From Pseudomonas chlororaphis subsp. piscium (lineage in GTDB: Bacteria; Pseudomonadota; Gammaproteobacteria; Pseudomonadales; Pseudomonadaceae), in assembly GCF_003850345.1 (NCBI RefSeq), contig NZ_CP027707.1, positions 1,674,001 through 1,738,000 on the forward strand: a stretch of 64,000 bases of DNA, read 5' to 3'. This document shows positions 8,053 through 18,322 of this stretch, in pieces; the stretch's first letter is position 1, and each line of letters starts with the position of its first letter. A program made the translations under genes and the position numbers. Under the pieces are notes generated by a model. That model was not told the origin of the DNA. It made no database searches and saw only the letters and a list, made by a program, of their open reading frames with translations.

Positions 8053-9400
8053 GACATTCCTTTTGCGTGGTCAGGTTGCTCATCTGCAACAGGGGTAACA
8101 GACCCATCACCGCCGCGATGACGAAGGTCAGGTGATAGGCCGGGGTAGACGCCAGGCTGGCGAGCAGCAGGTTGTAGATCATCAGGAACAGCGCGGCGCC
8201 GATGCTGAAGGACATCTGCCGGTTGATGTTCCAGATCACGCTGCCCTTGTGGGTATCGGCACCTTCGAAGTCCATCAGCGAGGTGGTTTGCGCAGTGTTG
8301 GCGCCAATGCCGCCGCCGATGCCCATCAGGCAGTAGGCGATGACGATGATCGGCAGGTCGGCGGCGCTGTCGACCAGGTAGAGGGTGGCGATGCCGGCGC
8401 TGTGCAGGAGCATGCCGAGGGTGAACAGGCGCCGGGCGCCGAAGCGGTTGTAGACCCGGCCGCAGACCAGCATGGCGATGAAGGCGCCGCTGGCGTAGAG
8501 GATCATGAACATGCCGGTCAGCTTGGCGCTGAAGTGCAGGCTGTTCTGCAGGAAGAAGATGCTCAGCAGGTTGACCCCGGTGAACACCCCGGGAATTGCG
8601 TAGTAGATGAAGATCGAAGTGCTGAGCTTCTTGCTCTTGAGCAGGCTCAACTCGACGATGGCGTTGTCGCAGCGGCGGTAGTGCAGGACATACAGCACCA
8701 CGCAGGTGACGCCCAGCATCAGGCAGCTCAGGGCGGCCAGCGGCGGGTAGTCGCCACCGTACAGCGACATGCCCATCAACAGGCTGCCAAGGGCCGCGCT
8801 GACCAGCAGCAGGCCCTTGATGTCCGGGCGCGCCAGGCTGGCGGGCCGGGCTTCCTTGATCCACAGCCAGGACAGGGCGGCGGCGATCAGCGAGAACGGA
8901 ATGTTGCTGTGGAACACCCAGCGCCAGGAGCTGCTGTCGACGATCACGCCGCCGATGGTCGGCGAAATGGCCGGGGCGATCAGGGCGACGGCCATCACCA
9001 GGGTGGAGATCTTGGCCCGCTGCGGGCCCTGGAACAGGTTGAAGGTCAGGGCCTGGCCCACCGGGATCAGCAAGCCGCCGCCGATGCCCTGGACGAAACG
9101 CCAGATCACCAGTTCATGGAAGCTGCCGGCCATCCCGCACATCCACACGGCGGTGCTGAACACCAGCATCGAGGCGGTGAGGGTTTCGCGGCTGCCGAAT
9201 CGTCCGGCCAGCCAGGTACTCACCGGAATGATCAGGGTCAGGCCGAGAATATAAGCATTGGCCACCCAGGCCACGGATGAAGTCGAGACGTGCATATCAT
9301 GGGCAATGCTCGGTAAAGCCACGGCCGACATGAATATGTTTATACAGTCGATAAAGAATCCGATGAGGAATATAAGAGCCACTTTGTAGCGATAAGTCAT
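8033..9400 (-). CDS. MFS transporter, DHA2-like drug/metabolite exporter
   Basis: 455-residue integral membrane protein with 12-14 hydrophobic segments. The motif-A region reads WLAGRFGSRET (residues about 66-76) and the motif-C-like stretch is SPTIGGVIVD, as in proton-driven export systems of the DHA2 group. ATG at 9400 is chosen over an upstream in-frame start at 9427 because AAAGGGAGAT sits 6 bases before it. It is the first gene of the operon and shares a divergent promoter region with a LysR regulator. Export of the indolic product, or of a toxic intermediate, is the simplest reading of its place, but uptake cannot be excluded. Confidence 0.8.
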   Translation of the reverse strand: MTYRYKVALIFLIGFFIDCINIFMSAVALPSIAHDMHVSTSSVAWVANAYILGLTLIIPVSTWLAGRFGSRETLTASMLVFSTAVWMCGMAGSFHELVIWRFVQGIGGGLLIPVGQALTFNLFQGPQRAKISTLVMAVALIAPAISPTIGGVIVDSSSWRWVFHSNIPFSLIAAALSWLWIKEARPASLARPDIKGLLLVSAALGSLLMGMSLYGGDYPPLAALSCLMLGVTCVVLYVLHYRRCDNAIVELSLLKSKKLSTSIFIYYAIPGVFTGVNLLSIFFLQNSLHFSAKLTGMFMILYASGAFIAMLVCGRVYNRFGARRLFTLGMLLHSAGIATLYLVDSAADLPIIVIAYCLMGIGGGIGANTAQTTSLMDFEGADTHKGSVIWNINRQMSFSIGAALFLMIYNLLLASLASTPAYHLTFVIAAVMGLLPLLQMSNLTTQKECHAQHNR

Positions 9401-9470
9401 ATGATCTCCCTTTTGCGGCGGGATCATAGGAGCGATAGACCGAGGGTGTCGATACGCCTATACTTGAAAC

Positions 9471-9493
9471 ATTGTTTGATGGGATTTAACAAT
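9471..9493. promoter_or_regulatory. LysR-type operator palindrome between the MFS/indole operon and its regulator
   Basis: ATTGTT at 9471-9476 and AACAAT at 9488-9493 form a perfect inverted repeat with exactly 11 bases between, the classical T-N11-A arrangement for LysR-type regulators. It lies about 70 bases upstream of the minus-strand operon start and about 27 bases before the LysR start, suitable for autoregulation and divergent activation. A TATACT at 9459-9464 may be a -10 element. The assignment to the adjacent LysR is inference. Confidence 0.6.
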
Positions 9494-9519
9494 GATTTAC
9501 AAAAACAGTGAGCTATAAC

Positions 9520-10407
9520 ATGCACACGCATCTAAATCGCGTCCAGACATTCCTGGCGGTTGTCGATTTCGGTTCCTATACCAAGGCGGCCAACTACCTG
9601 TGCATCAGCAAAGCCATGGCCAGCCTGCATGTCAAGGCGCTCGAGGAAGTTTTGTCGGCGACCCTGTTGATCCGCAATACCCGCAATATATCCCTGACGG
9701 AAATAGGCCAGGACTTTTATAACGAGTTCAAGGGCATTGTCGCGGACATCGACAATGCCTTCGAGAATGTCCTGCATGGGCATAATCGTATTTCCGGAAA
9801 GTTGCGTTTCAGTTCAACTAGTGAGTATGGTGAGCGCTATATACTGCCGATCATTTCCAAGTTCACCGAACGTTATCCGGAGATCCGTCTTTGTTATAAC
9901 TTCAACTCTTCGTTGAATGACCTTGTGGCGGAAAAACTCGACCTGGTGATCCGCCTGGGCAACCTCGCCGACTCGGCTTTCAAGAGCCGCAAGCTGGCCG
10001 ATTACGAAATCGTCCTGGTGGCCAGCCCGGACTTTCTGGCGCGCCATCCGGTGGGCGAGCCCCTGGACCTGAACAGCGTGCCGTGGATCGCCAACAGCAA
10101 CCTGCAAGGGCCGACCAACTGGACCCTGAGCCACCCGCTACTGGGCCAGGTCGAAGTCAACGGGCCCAATCATTTCGAGTCCAATTCCTCCACCGCCATT
10201 CGCGCCATGACCCTGTCGTCCCTGGGGGTGTCGGTACTGCCCGGCTGGGTGGTCGAGGACGACCTGGCGAGCGGCCGGCTGGTGCGCTTGCTGCCCGACT
10301 ACGTCTTGCCTTCGCAGTCGGTGAACGTGGTGTTCCCCAACAGTTCGCACTTGCCGCACAAGTCGCGGGCGTTCATCGATTTCCTGTTGCTGCACCTGGG
10401 GCAGTGA
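9520..10407 (+). CDS. LysR-type transcriptional regulator, divergent from the indole/Rieske operon
   Basis: 295-residue regulator with an N-terminal winged helix-turn-helix (RVQTFLAVVDFGSYTKAANYLCISKAMASLHVKALEEVL) and a C-terminal periplasmic-binding-like effector domain (SGKLRFSSTSEYGERYILPI onward; LVASPDFLARHP; SLGVSVLPGWVVEDDLASGRLV). ATG at 9520 is taken; a GTG four codons upstream (9508) is the alternative. The divergent layout and a T-N11-A palindrome at 9471-9493 suggest it controls the operon starting at 9400, probably in response to Trp or an indolic acid (inference). The first half of the gene is less GC-rich than its neighbours, which hints at lateral origin for the cluster. Confidence 0.85.
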   Translation: MHTHLNRVQTFLAVVDFGSYTKAANYLCISKAMASLHVKALEEVLSATLLIRNTRNISLTEIGQDFYNEFKGIVADIDNAFENVLHGHNRISGKLRFSSTSEYGERYILPIISKFTERYPEIRLCYNFNSSLNDLVAEKLDLVIRLGNLADSAFKSRKLADYEIVLVASPDFLARHPVGEPLDLNSVPWIANSNLQGPTNWTLSHPLLGQVEVNGPNHFESNSSTAIRAMTLSSLGVSVLPGWVVEDDLASGRLVRLLPDYVLPSQSVNVVFPNSSHLPHKSRAFIDFLLLHLGQ

Positions 10408-10452
10408 TGGGCGATACTCGGCGCGTTCGTGGCATCACTTGTGGGGAACCCA

Positions 10453-11577
10453 ATGCCGTTGCAATCCTTGACCAGCCTGGCCGCCGTCGATCCGCAGCAA
10501 TGGGACGGCCTGCTCAGTGACGGCCAGCCGTTTCTGCGTCACGCCTTTCTCAGTGCGCTGGAAGACAGCGGCAGCCTCGGTCCGCGTTCCGGCTGGCAGG
10601 CCGAACACCTGTTGCATGTGCAAGACGGGCGCTTGATCGCGGCGCTGCCCAGCTACCGCAAGTGGCACTCCTACGGCGAGTACGTGTTCGACCATGGCTG
10701 GGCCGACGCCTGCGCCCGGGCCGGCATCGAGTATTACCCCAAGCTGCTGAGCGCCGTGCCCTTCAGCCCGGTCAGCGGCGCGCGGCTGCTGGCGGCGAGC
10801 CTGGAGGACGGCCTCGAACTGCTGCAAAGCCTGCCCGGTTACCTGGAGATCGAAGGGCTCTCCAGCGCCCATATCAACTTCACCGACACCTTTACCGATG
10901 CCGCCCTGGCCGGGCAAGCCGACTGGCTGCAGCGCCTGGGTTGCCAGTTCCATTGGCAGAACCGCGGCTATCGGGACTTCCAGGATTTTCTCGATACCCT
11001 CAGCTCGCGCAAGCGCAAGCAGATGCGCAAGGAACGCGAACAGGTGGCGGGGCAGGGCATCGAGTTCGAGTGGCTCGAAGGCCGGCAACTCAGCGAAGCG
11101 CAGTGGGATTTTGTCTACGCCTGTTACGCCAACACCTATGCGGTGCGGCGCCAGTCACCCTACCTGACCCGGGCCTTTTTCAGTCTGCTGGCCGAGCGCA
11201 TGCCCGAGGCCATCCGCGTGGTGCTGGCCAAGCAGAACGCCAGGCCGGTGGCCATGGCCTTCAGCCTGATCGGTGGCGACAGTTTTTATGGGCGTTACTG
11301 GGGCTGCCTGGCGGAGTTCGATCGCCTGCATTTCGAAACCTGTTTCTACCAGGGCATGGACTACGCCATCGCCCAGGGCGTGCAGCGTTTCGACGCCGGG
11401 GCCCAGGGCGAGCACAAACTGATTCGGGGGTTCGAGCCGGTGATTACCCGGTCCTGGCACTACCTGCGGCACCCAGGCCTGAAAGCGGCGGTGGAAGATT
11501 TTCTCCAGCAGGAGCGGGTGGGCGTGCTGGCTTACGCCGAAGAGGCGAGGGCCGCGCTGCCGTATCGGCAGGCGTGA
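10453..11577 (+). CDS. GNAT/FemAB-like family protein (peptidogalycan biosynthesis/recognition, DUF482)
   Basis: 374-residue cytosolic protein of the family known as peptidogalycan biosynthesis/recognition or DUF482, which has a tandem acyl-CoA N-acyltransferase fold related to FemAB. Typical blocks are FLRHAFLSALEDSGSLG (residues about 28-44), PSYRKWHSYGEYVFDHGWADA, LSSRKRKQMRKEREQV, and the C-terminal GRYWGCLAEFDRLHFETCFYQGMDYAI followed by FDAGAQGEHKLIRGFEPV. Members often carry an aminoacyl- or acyl-transferase annotation without a proven substrate. ATG at 10453 is preferred over a GTG at 10429. It follows the LysR gene on the same strand by about 45 bases but shows no functional link to it. 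Confidence 0.75.
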   Translation: MPLQSLTSLAAVDPQQWDGLLSDGQPFLRHAFLSALEDSGSLGPRSGWQAEHLLHVQDGRLIAALPSYRKWHSYGEYVFDHGWADACARAGIEYYPKLLSAVPFSPVSGARLLAASLEDGLELLQSLPGYLEIEGLSSAHINFTDTFTDAALAGQADWLQRLGCQFHWQNRGYRDFQDFLDTLSSRKRKQMRKEREQVAGQGIEFEWLEGRQLSEAQWDFVYACYANTYAVRRQSPYLTRAFFSLLAERMPEAIRVVLAKQNARPVAMAFSLIGGDSFYGRYWGCLAEFDRLHFETCFYQGMDYAIAQGVQRFDAGAQGEHKLIRGFEPVITRSWHYLRHPGLKAAVEDFLQQERVGVLAYAEEARAALPYRQA

Positions 11578-11591
11578 CCCTCGGGGTGCTG

Positions 11592-12290
11592 TCAGCTGTC
11601 TTCCTTGCCCAGCCAGCGATAGATGCCACCGCCGACCACCGCGCCGAGAATCGGCGCCAGCCAGAACAGCCACAGTTGCTGGATCGCCCAGCCACCGACG
11701 ATCAAGGCCGGCCCGGTGCTGCGCGCCGGGTTGACCGAGGTGTTGGTCACTGGAATCGAGATCAGGTGGATCAGCGTCAGCGCCAGGCCGATGGCGATCG
11801 GCGCGAAGCCCACCGGCGCACGTTTATCGGTGGCGCCGAGGATGATCACCACGAACATCCCGGTCATCACCAGCTCGCTGACAAAACCCGCCGCCAGTGA
11901 GTAGCCCCCCGGCGAATGTTCGCCATAGCCGTTGGAGGCCAGCCCGCTGGCCAGCTCGAAACCGGGCTTGCCGCTGGCGATGAAGTACAGCAGCGCCGCG
12001 GCGATCACCCCGCCTATCACTTGCGCGACGACATAGGCGGGCAGTTCCTTGAGCGGAAAACGCCCGCCGACCACCAGGCCGACGGACACCGCGGGGTTGA
12101 GATGACAGCCGGAGATATGGCCGATGGCGAAGGCCATCGTCAGGACGGTAAGACCGAAGGCCAGCGCCACGCCCAGCAGGCCGATCCCGACATCCGGAAA
12201 CGCGGCCGCCAGTACGGCACTGCCACAACCACCCAATACCAGCCAGAAGGTACCTAACAACTCAGTGACTGAACGTTTGAACAGCGACAT
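11592..12290 (-). CDS. aqpZ: Aquaporin Z
   Basis: 232-residue MIP-family water channel of the inner membrane with six transmembrane helices and two half-helices. The two NPA boxes are at residues 65-67 (CHLNPAVSV) and 187-189 ([11 protein letters not shown]). The Arg directly after the second NPA is the selectivity-filter Arg of water-specific channels, and the length equals E. coli AqpZ (231). Start ATG at 12290. It is a single-gene unit, convergent with the preceding DUF482 gene. Water selectivity rather than glycerol transport fits the compact, AqpZ-like loops. Confidence 0.92.
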   Translation of the reverse strand: MSLFKRSVTELLGTFWLVLGGCGSAVLAAAFPDVGIGLLGVALAFGLTVLTMAFAIGHISGCHLNPAVSVGLVVGGRFPLKELPAYVVAQVIGGVIAAALLYFIASGKPGFELASGLASNGYGEHSPGGYSLAAGFVSELVMTGMFVVIILGATDKRAPVGFAPIAIGLALTLIHLISIPVTNTSVNPARSTGPALIVGGWAIQQLWLFWLAPILGAVVGGGIYRWLGKEDS

Positions 12291-12410
12291 AGAAGTTATT
12301 CCTTATCGATCCGATAAAGCCGTTATGCAGCCGTGCAGCCTGGCTACAGGCCCTGCACCAGAACCTAGGCTCTGAGTACAGCAGGCTTTTTTTACAATTC
12401 CAGTGTGAAA

Positions 12411-12451
12411 AAAAACGCCAGGGCCCGGTGTAAAGGGCTCTGGCGTTTTCT
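12411..12451. terminator. Bidirectional rho-independent terminator hairpin
   Basis: An AACGCCAG-GGCCC arm at about 12415-12426 pairs with GGGCT-CTGGCGTT at 12437-12449. A run of A residues lies on the left (12409-12416) and T residues on the right, so it can stop transcripts from either side. It lies between aqpZ, which starts at 12290 and reads away, and the ABC exporter, whose minus-strand transcript ends at 12613. Confidence 0.6.
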
Positions 12452-12603
12452 GTAGCCGCTGCCGAAGGCTGCGATCGACCGCGCAGCGGTCGTAAATCTT
12501 GCAACCTTGATCTGCCTGAGGGAGCGCATTCACCGGTTTGCGACTGCTTCGTCGGAATGCCGCCCAAGCCGATCGCAGCCTCGCGGGCTCGGCAGCGGCT
12601 ACT
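12452..12603. repeat. Inverted pair of REP-like elements (GTAGCCGCTGCCGA family)
   Basis: GTAGCCGCTGCCGAAGGCTG at 12453-12472, continuing into GCGATCG, is repeated in inverse orientation near 12574-12601 (CGATCGCAGCC, then TCGGCAGCGGCTAC). This is the layout of a REP doublet. It is a different family from the GTAGGAGCGAGGCTTGC elements elsewhere in the window. The rest of the 12291-12612 gap holds the terminator and no gene I can support. Confidence 0.6.
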
Positions 12604-12612
12604 GGGCTACGG

Positions 12613-14445
<1,833 letters not shown>

Positions 14446-14488
14446 GGGATCTGACGCCCGCGTGGCGGGCTCTCCTTATCAGTAAGCA

Positions 14489-14515
14489 GGCGGAGCACTG
14501 CACCAGTGCTCCGCC
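14489..14515. terminator. Strong GC-rich hairpin between ABC exporter and cyclophilin genes
   Basis: GGCGGAGCACTG at 14489-14500 is perfectly complementary to CAGTGCTCCGCC at 14504-14515, with a three-base loop. It lies 19 bases after the stop of the minus-strand cyclophilin gene. There is little T tract on either side, so it could be a terminator or a 3-prime stabilising stem. Confidence 0.45.
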
Positions 14516-14533
14516 GGGACTCCCGGTGACGCA

Positions 14534-15097
14534 TTAGTCGATGCGCTTGGCCGACTTGATCAGCACGGGGTCGATCGGCACGTTCTGCATGCCTTGTTTG
14601 GTGGTGGTCTGCGAGTTGACGATCTGGTCGACCACGTCCATGCCGCTCACCACTTTGGCGAACACCGCGTAACCGGCATCGCGGCCCGGATCGAGGAAGG
14701 CGTTGTCGGCGACGTTGATGAAGAACTGGCTGGTGGCCGAGTTCGGGTTCGAGGTGCGGGCCATGGACAGGGTGCCACGTACGTTATGCAGGCCGTTGCT
14801 GGCTTCGTTCTTGATCGGGTCGCGGGTTTCCTTCTGCACCATCTGCGGGGTGAAGCCACCGCCCTGGACCATGAAGCCCGGGATCACCCGGTGAAAGATG
14901 GTGTTGGTGTAGAAGCCGCTGTCGACGTAGTCGAGGAAGTTCTTGCTGGAGATCGGGGCCTTGACCGGGTCCAGTTCGACTTCGATCTTGCCGAAGCTGG
15001 TGTCCAGCAGGACGTGAGGCGCCTTGGCCGGTTGGGCGGCCATCAGGTTGGCAGCGAACAGAACGGAGCCGGCGACGAGGGCGATTTTTTTCAGCAT
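14534..15097 (-). CDS. ppiA: Periplasmic peptidyl-prolyl cis-trans isomerase, cyclophilin type
   Basis: 187-residue cyclophilin. The N-terminus is a signal peptide ([20 protein letters not shown], then AQPAKA), so it acts in the periplasm, catalysing prolyl isomerisation during protein folding. The catalytic block [15 protein letters not shown] (about residues 70-84) carries the family Arg, Phe and Gln residues, and [16 protein letters not shown] and [16 protein letters not shown] complete the fold. The length and signal peptide match E. coli PpiA (190). Its start is 4 bases past the stop of the upstream alpha/beta hydrolase gene, so both are probably co-transcribed, without an obvious functional tie. 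Confidence 0.9.
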   Translation of the reverse strand: MLKKIALVAGSVLFAANLMAAQPAKAPHVLLDTSFGKIEVELDPVKAPISSKNFLDYVDSGFYTNTIFHRVIPGFMVQGGGFTPQMVQKETRDPIKNEASNGLHNVRGTLSMARTSNPNSATSQFFINVADNAFLDPGRDAGYAVFAKVVSGMDVVDQIVNSQTTTKQGMQNVPIDPVLIKSAKRID

Positions 15098-15100
15098 GGG

Positions 15101-15904
15101 TCAGTGATCCTGGGTGGTGGTGTCGACTGCGGTTAAAAACTCGAGCAGGGTTTGGTTGAAGCGTTGCGGCTGGTCCAGCGGCGTGGCGTGACGCGAATCG
15201 GCGATCACCACCAGGCGCCCGTCGGGCAGCAGTTTCACATAGCTTTCTTTCAGTGCGACCGGGGTGTAGTCACGGTCGGCGCTGATGACCAGGGTTGGAC
15301 AGGCGACTTGCGAAAGTCGTTCCTGAACCCCCCAGCCAACGATGGCATCGAAGCTTGCGAGATAAGCACGTTTGTCGTTTTTTGCCCAGCGCTCGGCCAT
15401 CTTTTGCCGCAGCTCGCCCTGCTCCGGCTTGGGGAACAGTTTGCCGCCCAGGGCGATGCCGATGGCTTCGAGGCTGAGCAGGCGCATCAGGCTCCAGCGC
15501 TTGAACCATTGCCAGGCGTCGTTGGCGCTGCGGATCTTCACCTCGGGCGCGCTGTTGACGATGCACAGGCTTTTCAGCAGCCCGGGCTGATCCACCGCAA
15601 GCTGGAAGGCGATCATGCCGCCCATGGACAGGCCCGCCAGATGCACCCGCGAAAGCTTCAGGTGCTCCAGCAGGGCGACCAGGTCGGCGCTGAAACCGGC
15701 GATGCTGTAGGGCTCGCGGGGCTTGTCGGAGCGACCATGGCCGCGCACGTCGGGCAGGATCAGGCGGTAGTGGGCGGACAGCTCGGCGATCTGCTTTTCC
15801 CAGTCCTGGGTGCTGGAACCGAGCCCGTGAACCAGCACCAGCGGTTCGCCATGGCCGTATTCCTCGTAGTGCAGGGTGCATCCTTCGTGTTCGAAATAGG
15901 CCAT
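15101..15904 (-). CDS. Alpha/beta hydrolase
   Basis: 267-residue soluble hydrolase. The oxyanion motif VHGLGSS (about 24-30), the strand LPDVRGHGRSDKP and the nucleophile elbow GLSMGG (Ser about residue 94) are visible. An acid is likely in the SADRDYTP segment and the catalytic His in DSRHATPLDQP. The architecture resembles 3-oxoadipate enol-lactonase and related esterases, but no pcaD-type partner genes are near, so the substrate is unknown. No signal peptide. It precedes the cyclophilin gene by 3 bases, so transcription is shared. Confidence 0.82.
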   Translation of the reverse strand: MAYFEHEGCTLHYEEYGHGEPLVLVHGLGSSTQDWEKQIAELSAHYRLILPDVRGHGRSDKPREPYSIAGFSADLVALLEHLKLSRVHLAGLSMGGMIAFQLAVDQPGLLKSLCIVNSAPEVKIRSANDAWQWFKRWSLMRLLSLEAIGIALGGKLFPKPEQGELRQKMAERWAKNDKRAYLASFDAIVGWGVQERLSQVACPTLVISADRDYTPVALKESYVKLLPDGRLVVIADSRHATPLDQPQRFNQTLLEFLTAVDTTTQDH

Positions 15905-15947
15905 GGCTGAATTCCTGTTCAGGCGCGTGGAGGGTTCAAGTGTGGGT

Positions 15948-16871
15948 TCAGGCTTGTTCCGGGGCGGCGAACGGTGCGTCCAGCGGCGCGGTGTCGAAGG
16001 TGCGCAGCAGTTCGACGAGGATCTGCGTGGCCGGGCCCAAGGGTTTGTCCTTGTTCGAATACAGGTAGAAGGTCGGGTGCCGGCTGCCGCCCTGGTCCAA
16101 CGGTAGCACCTTGAGCAGGCCCTCCCGGAGTTCGCGTTCGATCATATGGCGCGGCAGCCAGGCAAAGCCCAGGCCGCTGCCGACGAAGGTGGCGGCGGTG
16201 GCCAGGCTGCCGACGGTCCAGCGCTGTTCGGCGCCGAGCCAGCCGACGTCCCGCGGCTGCTGGCGACCGGAATCGCGGATCACCACTTGCAGCTGGCTTT
16301 CCAGGTCCTGGAAGTTCAGCTCGCGGTTCAGGCGGTGCAGGGCGTGTTCCGGGTGGGCCACGGCGACGAACTCCACCGAGCTCATTTCCGTGCCCAGGTA
16401 GCCGGAGATATTGAAGCCGCTGATGGCCAGGTCGGCCACGCCTTCGAGCAGCACCTCTTCGACCCCCGACAGCACTTCCTCGCGCAGGCGTACCCGGCAG
16501 CCGCGGCTTTGCGGCATGAAGGCGGTCAGGGCACGGACCAGGCGCGCGTTGGGGTAGGCGGCGTCCACCACCAGGCGCACTTCGGCTTCCCAGCCCTGTT
16601 CCATGTGGTGGGCCAGGTCTTCCAATTGGCTGGCCTGTTTCACCAGTTGCCGCGAGCGGCGCAGCAATACGCCGCCGGCCTCGGTGAGCACGGCCTTGCG
16701 TCCATCGATACGCAGCAGCGGCACGCCCAGTTGGTCCTGCATGCGCGCCACGGTGTAGCTGACAGAAGATTGCGAACGGTGCAGCGCCTCGGCGGCCTGG
16801 GCGAAGCCGCCGTGGTCGACCACGGCCTGCAGTGTCCGCCATTGATCGAGGGTAACGCGGGGCGCTTTCAT
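15948..16871 (-). CDS. LysR-type transcriptional regulator near azoreductase
   Basis: 307-residue LysR-type regulator: N-terminal helix-turn-helix (VTLDQWRTLQAVVDHGGFAQ, then SQSSVSYTVARMQDQLGV) and a C-terminal effector domain (EVRLVVDAAYPNARLVRALTAFMP; FVAVAHPEHALHRLNREL; GLGFAWLPRHMIERELREGLL). It is divergent from a small exported protein and azoR, an arrangement that recalls P. aeruginosa, where a LysR gene adjoins azoR1. Control of the azoreductase is plausible but inferred. The start ATG at 16871 is preceded by AAGAGGAGCTCC, a strong ribosome binding site. Confidence 0.85.
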   Translation of the reverse strand: MKAPRVTLDQWRTLQAVVDHGGFAQAAEALHRSQSSVSYTVARMQDQLGVPLLRIDGRKAVLTEAGGVLLRRSRQLVKQASQLEDLAHHMEQGWEAEVRLVVDAAYPNARLVRALTAFMPQSRGCRVRLREEVLSGVEEVLLEGVADLAISGFNISGYLGTEMSSVEFVAVAHPEHALHRLNRELNFQDLESQLQVVIRDSGRQQPRDVGWLGAEQRWTVGSLATAATFVGSGLGFAWLPRHMIERELREGLLKVLPLDQGGSRHPTFYLYSNKDKPLGPATQILVELLRTFDTAPLDAPFAAPEQA

Positions 16872-16920
16872 GAGGAGCTCCTCTTGTCCTAAGCTGGCGC
16901 TCCTTATTGGAGACTGCCGA

Positions 16921-17235
16921 ATGAGAAAAATCTGTTGTGTGTTGCTGGCCCTGCTGCCGCTCAGTGCGTTCGCCTATCCCATCGACGTGAAGAAACACCT
17001 CGAAGGCGTGAGCATCGACTACACCGCCTACGACACCGATGCCGATATCGGTTCGATCCAGGTGAACAACTACGGCACCACCGATGCCGCCTGCACGGTG
17101 GTCTTCCGCAACGGCCCCGAAGCCCCGCGCACGCGCAAGGTGGAAGTGGCGGCCGGCAAGTTCAAGAACGCCACGGCCAAGTTCAACCGCAGCATCATCA
17201 AGCTGCGCATCGACCTGACCTGTACCGCCAAGTAA
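16921..17235 (+). CDS. Small exported protein of unknown function
   Basis: 104 residues with a clear signal peptide (MRKICCVLLALLPLSAFA, cleavage before YPIDV), so the mature form of about 86 residues is periplasmic or secreted. The mature part is strand-rich with two Cys (DAACTVVF and the C-terminal LTCTAK), which could form one disulfide. I do not recognise a characterised family. ATG at 16921 follows GGAGACTGCCGA. It lies between a divergent LysR gene and azoR and has its own terminator, so it looks monocistronic. Confidence 0.7.
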   Translation: MRKICCVLLALLPLSAFAYPIDVKKHLEGVSIDYTAYDTDADIGSIQVNNYGTTDAACTVVFRNGPEAPRTRKVEVAAGKFKNATAKFNRSIIKLRIDLTCTAK

Positions 17236-17240
17236 GCGCA

Positions 17241-17272
17241 AAGCGGAGCAGGGTGCGCGGCCTGCTCCGCTT
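17241..17272 (+). terminator. Rho-independent-like terminator after the small exported protein
   Basis: AAGCGGAGCAGG (17241-17252) pairs perfectly with CCTGCTCCGCTT (17261-17272) around an 8-base loop, five bases after the stop codon. The T tract is short. Confidence 0.65.
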
Positions 17273-17384
17273 ATAAACGAATTTATTGATTGGTTATAGC
17301 AGTTATTTGCGCTTTTTCATCGATATGACTCTGTTTAATCTGCGCTCCATCGACCTACAGCATTCCCGATGGAGGCTACATCCC

Positions 17385-17984
17385 ATGTCCCGCGTTCTGA
17401 TCATCGAAAGCAGTGCCCGTCAGCAGGATTCCGTTTCCCGTCAGCTGACCCAGACCTTCATCAAGCAATGGCAAGCGGCCCACCCGGGCGACCAGATCAC
17501 CCTGCGTGACCTGGCGGTAACCCCGGTGCCGCACCTGGACAGCAACCTGCTGGGCGGCTGGATGAAACCCGCCGAGCAGCGCAACGAGATCGAAGAGGCC
17601 TCGCTGCAGCGTTCCAACGAACTGACCAATGAACTGCTGGCCGCCGACGTGCTGGTGATGGCCGCGCCGATGTACAACTTCGCCATTCCGAGCACCCTGA
17701 AAGCCTGGCTGGACCACGTGCTGCGCGCCGGTGTGACCTTCAAGTACACCGAAACCGGTCCCCAGGGCCTGCTCAACGGCAAGCGTGCCTATGTGCTGAC
17801 CGCTCGTGGCGGCATCTACGCCGGCAGCACCGCGGATCACCAGGAACCCTACCTGCGCCAGGTCATGGGTTTCATCGGGATCCACGACGTCGAGTTCATT
17901 CACGCCGAAGGCATGAACCTGGGCGGCGACTTCCAGGAGAAGGGCCTGAACCAGGCCAACGCCAAACTGGCCCAGGTCGCCTGA
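17385..17984 (+). CDS. azoR: FMN-dependent NADH-azoreductase
   Basis: 199-residue flavodoxin-fold enzyme that reduces azo dyes and quinones with NADH; in cells it mainly detoxifies quinones. Family landmarks: SRVLIIESSARQQDSVSRQL at the N-terminus (phosphate-binding loop), the MAAPMYNFAIPSTLKAWLDHV block near residues 94-114 (FMN contacts), and GGIYAGSTADHQEPYL with GFIGIHDVEFIHAEGM. ATG at 17385 is chosen because GGAGG stands 10 bases upstream and the family N-terminus starts there. The LysR gene at 15948-16871 is its likely regulator. Confidence 0.92.
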   Translation: MSRVLIIESSARQQDSVSRQLTQTFIKQWQAAHPGDQITLRDLAVTPVPHLDSNLLGGWMKPAEQRNEIEEASLQRSNELTNELLAADVLVMAAPMYNFAIPSTLKAWLDHVLRAGVTFKYTETGPQGLLNGKRAYVLTARGGIYAGSTADHQEPYLRQVMGFIGIHDVEFIHAEGMNLGGDFQEKGLNQANAKLAQVA

Positions 17985-18093
17985 TCCGTTAATCGCCAGA
18001 TAATCGCGCGGTGGTCTAGTAGGCCCTGCGCTCCCCTTCAAGTTTGTTTGCGCATCGAACCTCCCTTTGCACTTGTTGCTCCTGAGTGCTCCG

Positions 18094-18128
18094 GCCCGAT
18101 TGAACGCTTTGCGAGATCGGGCTTTTTT
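18094..18128 (+). terminator. Rho-independent terminator
   Basis: GCCCGAT at 18094-18100 pairs with ATCGGGC at 18115-18121, followed by a run of eight T residues. It is about 110 bases after azoR and is the best candidate to end that transcript. Confidence 0.75.
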
Positions 18129-18151
18129 TTGCCCGCGATTTATCACTCCTC

Positions 18152-18243
18152 TGTAGGAGCGAGGCTTGCCCGCGATCCACGCAAGCGGCCAGACTTTGCG
18201 TTGCCTGTCGGATCGTTATCGCAAGCAAGCTTCGCTCCTACAG
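18152..18243. repeat. REP doublet (heads outward)
   Basis: CTGTAGGAGCGAGGCTTGCC at the left end and an inverted copy (GCAAGCAAGCTTCGCTCCTA, then CAG) at the right end bracket about 45 bases of unrelated sequence. It lies between azoR and the EamA permease gene; apart from the terminator this gap holds no gene. Confidence 0.8.
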
Positions 18244-18322
18244 ACGCGGGGATTGTCTGCCGGATGTTTCATTGTTCGGGGCAAAACCGCTATCGTCGCC
18301 GCCTCTTCAAGACGAGGCGAGC

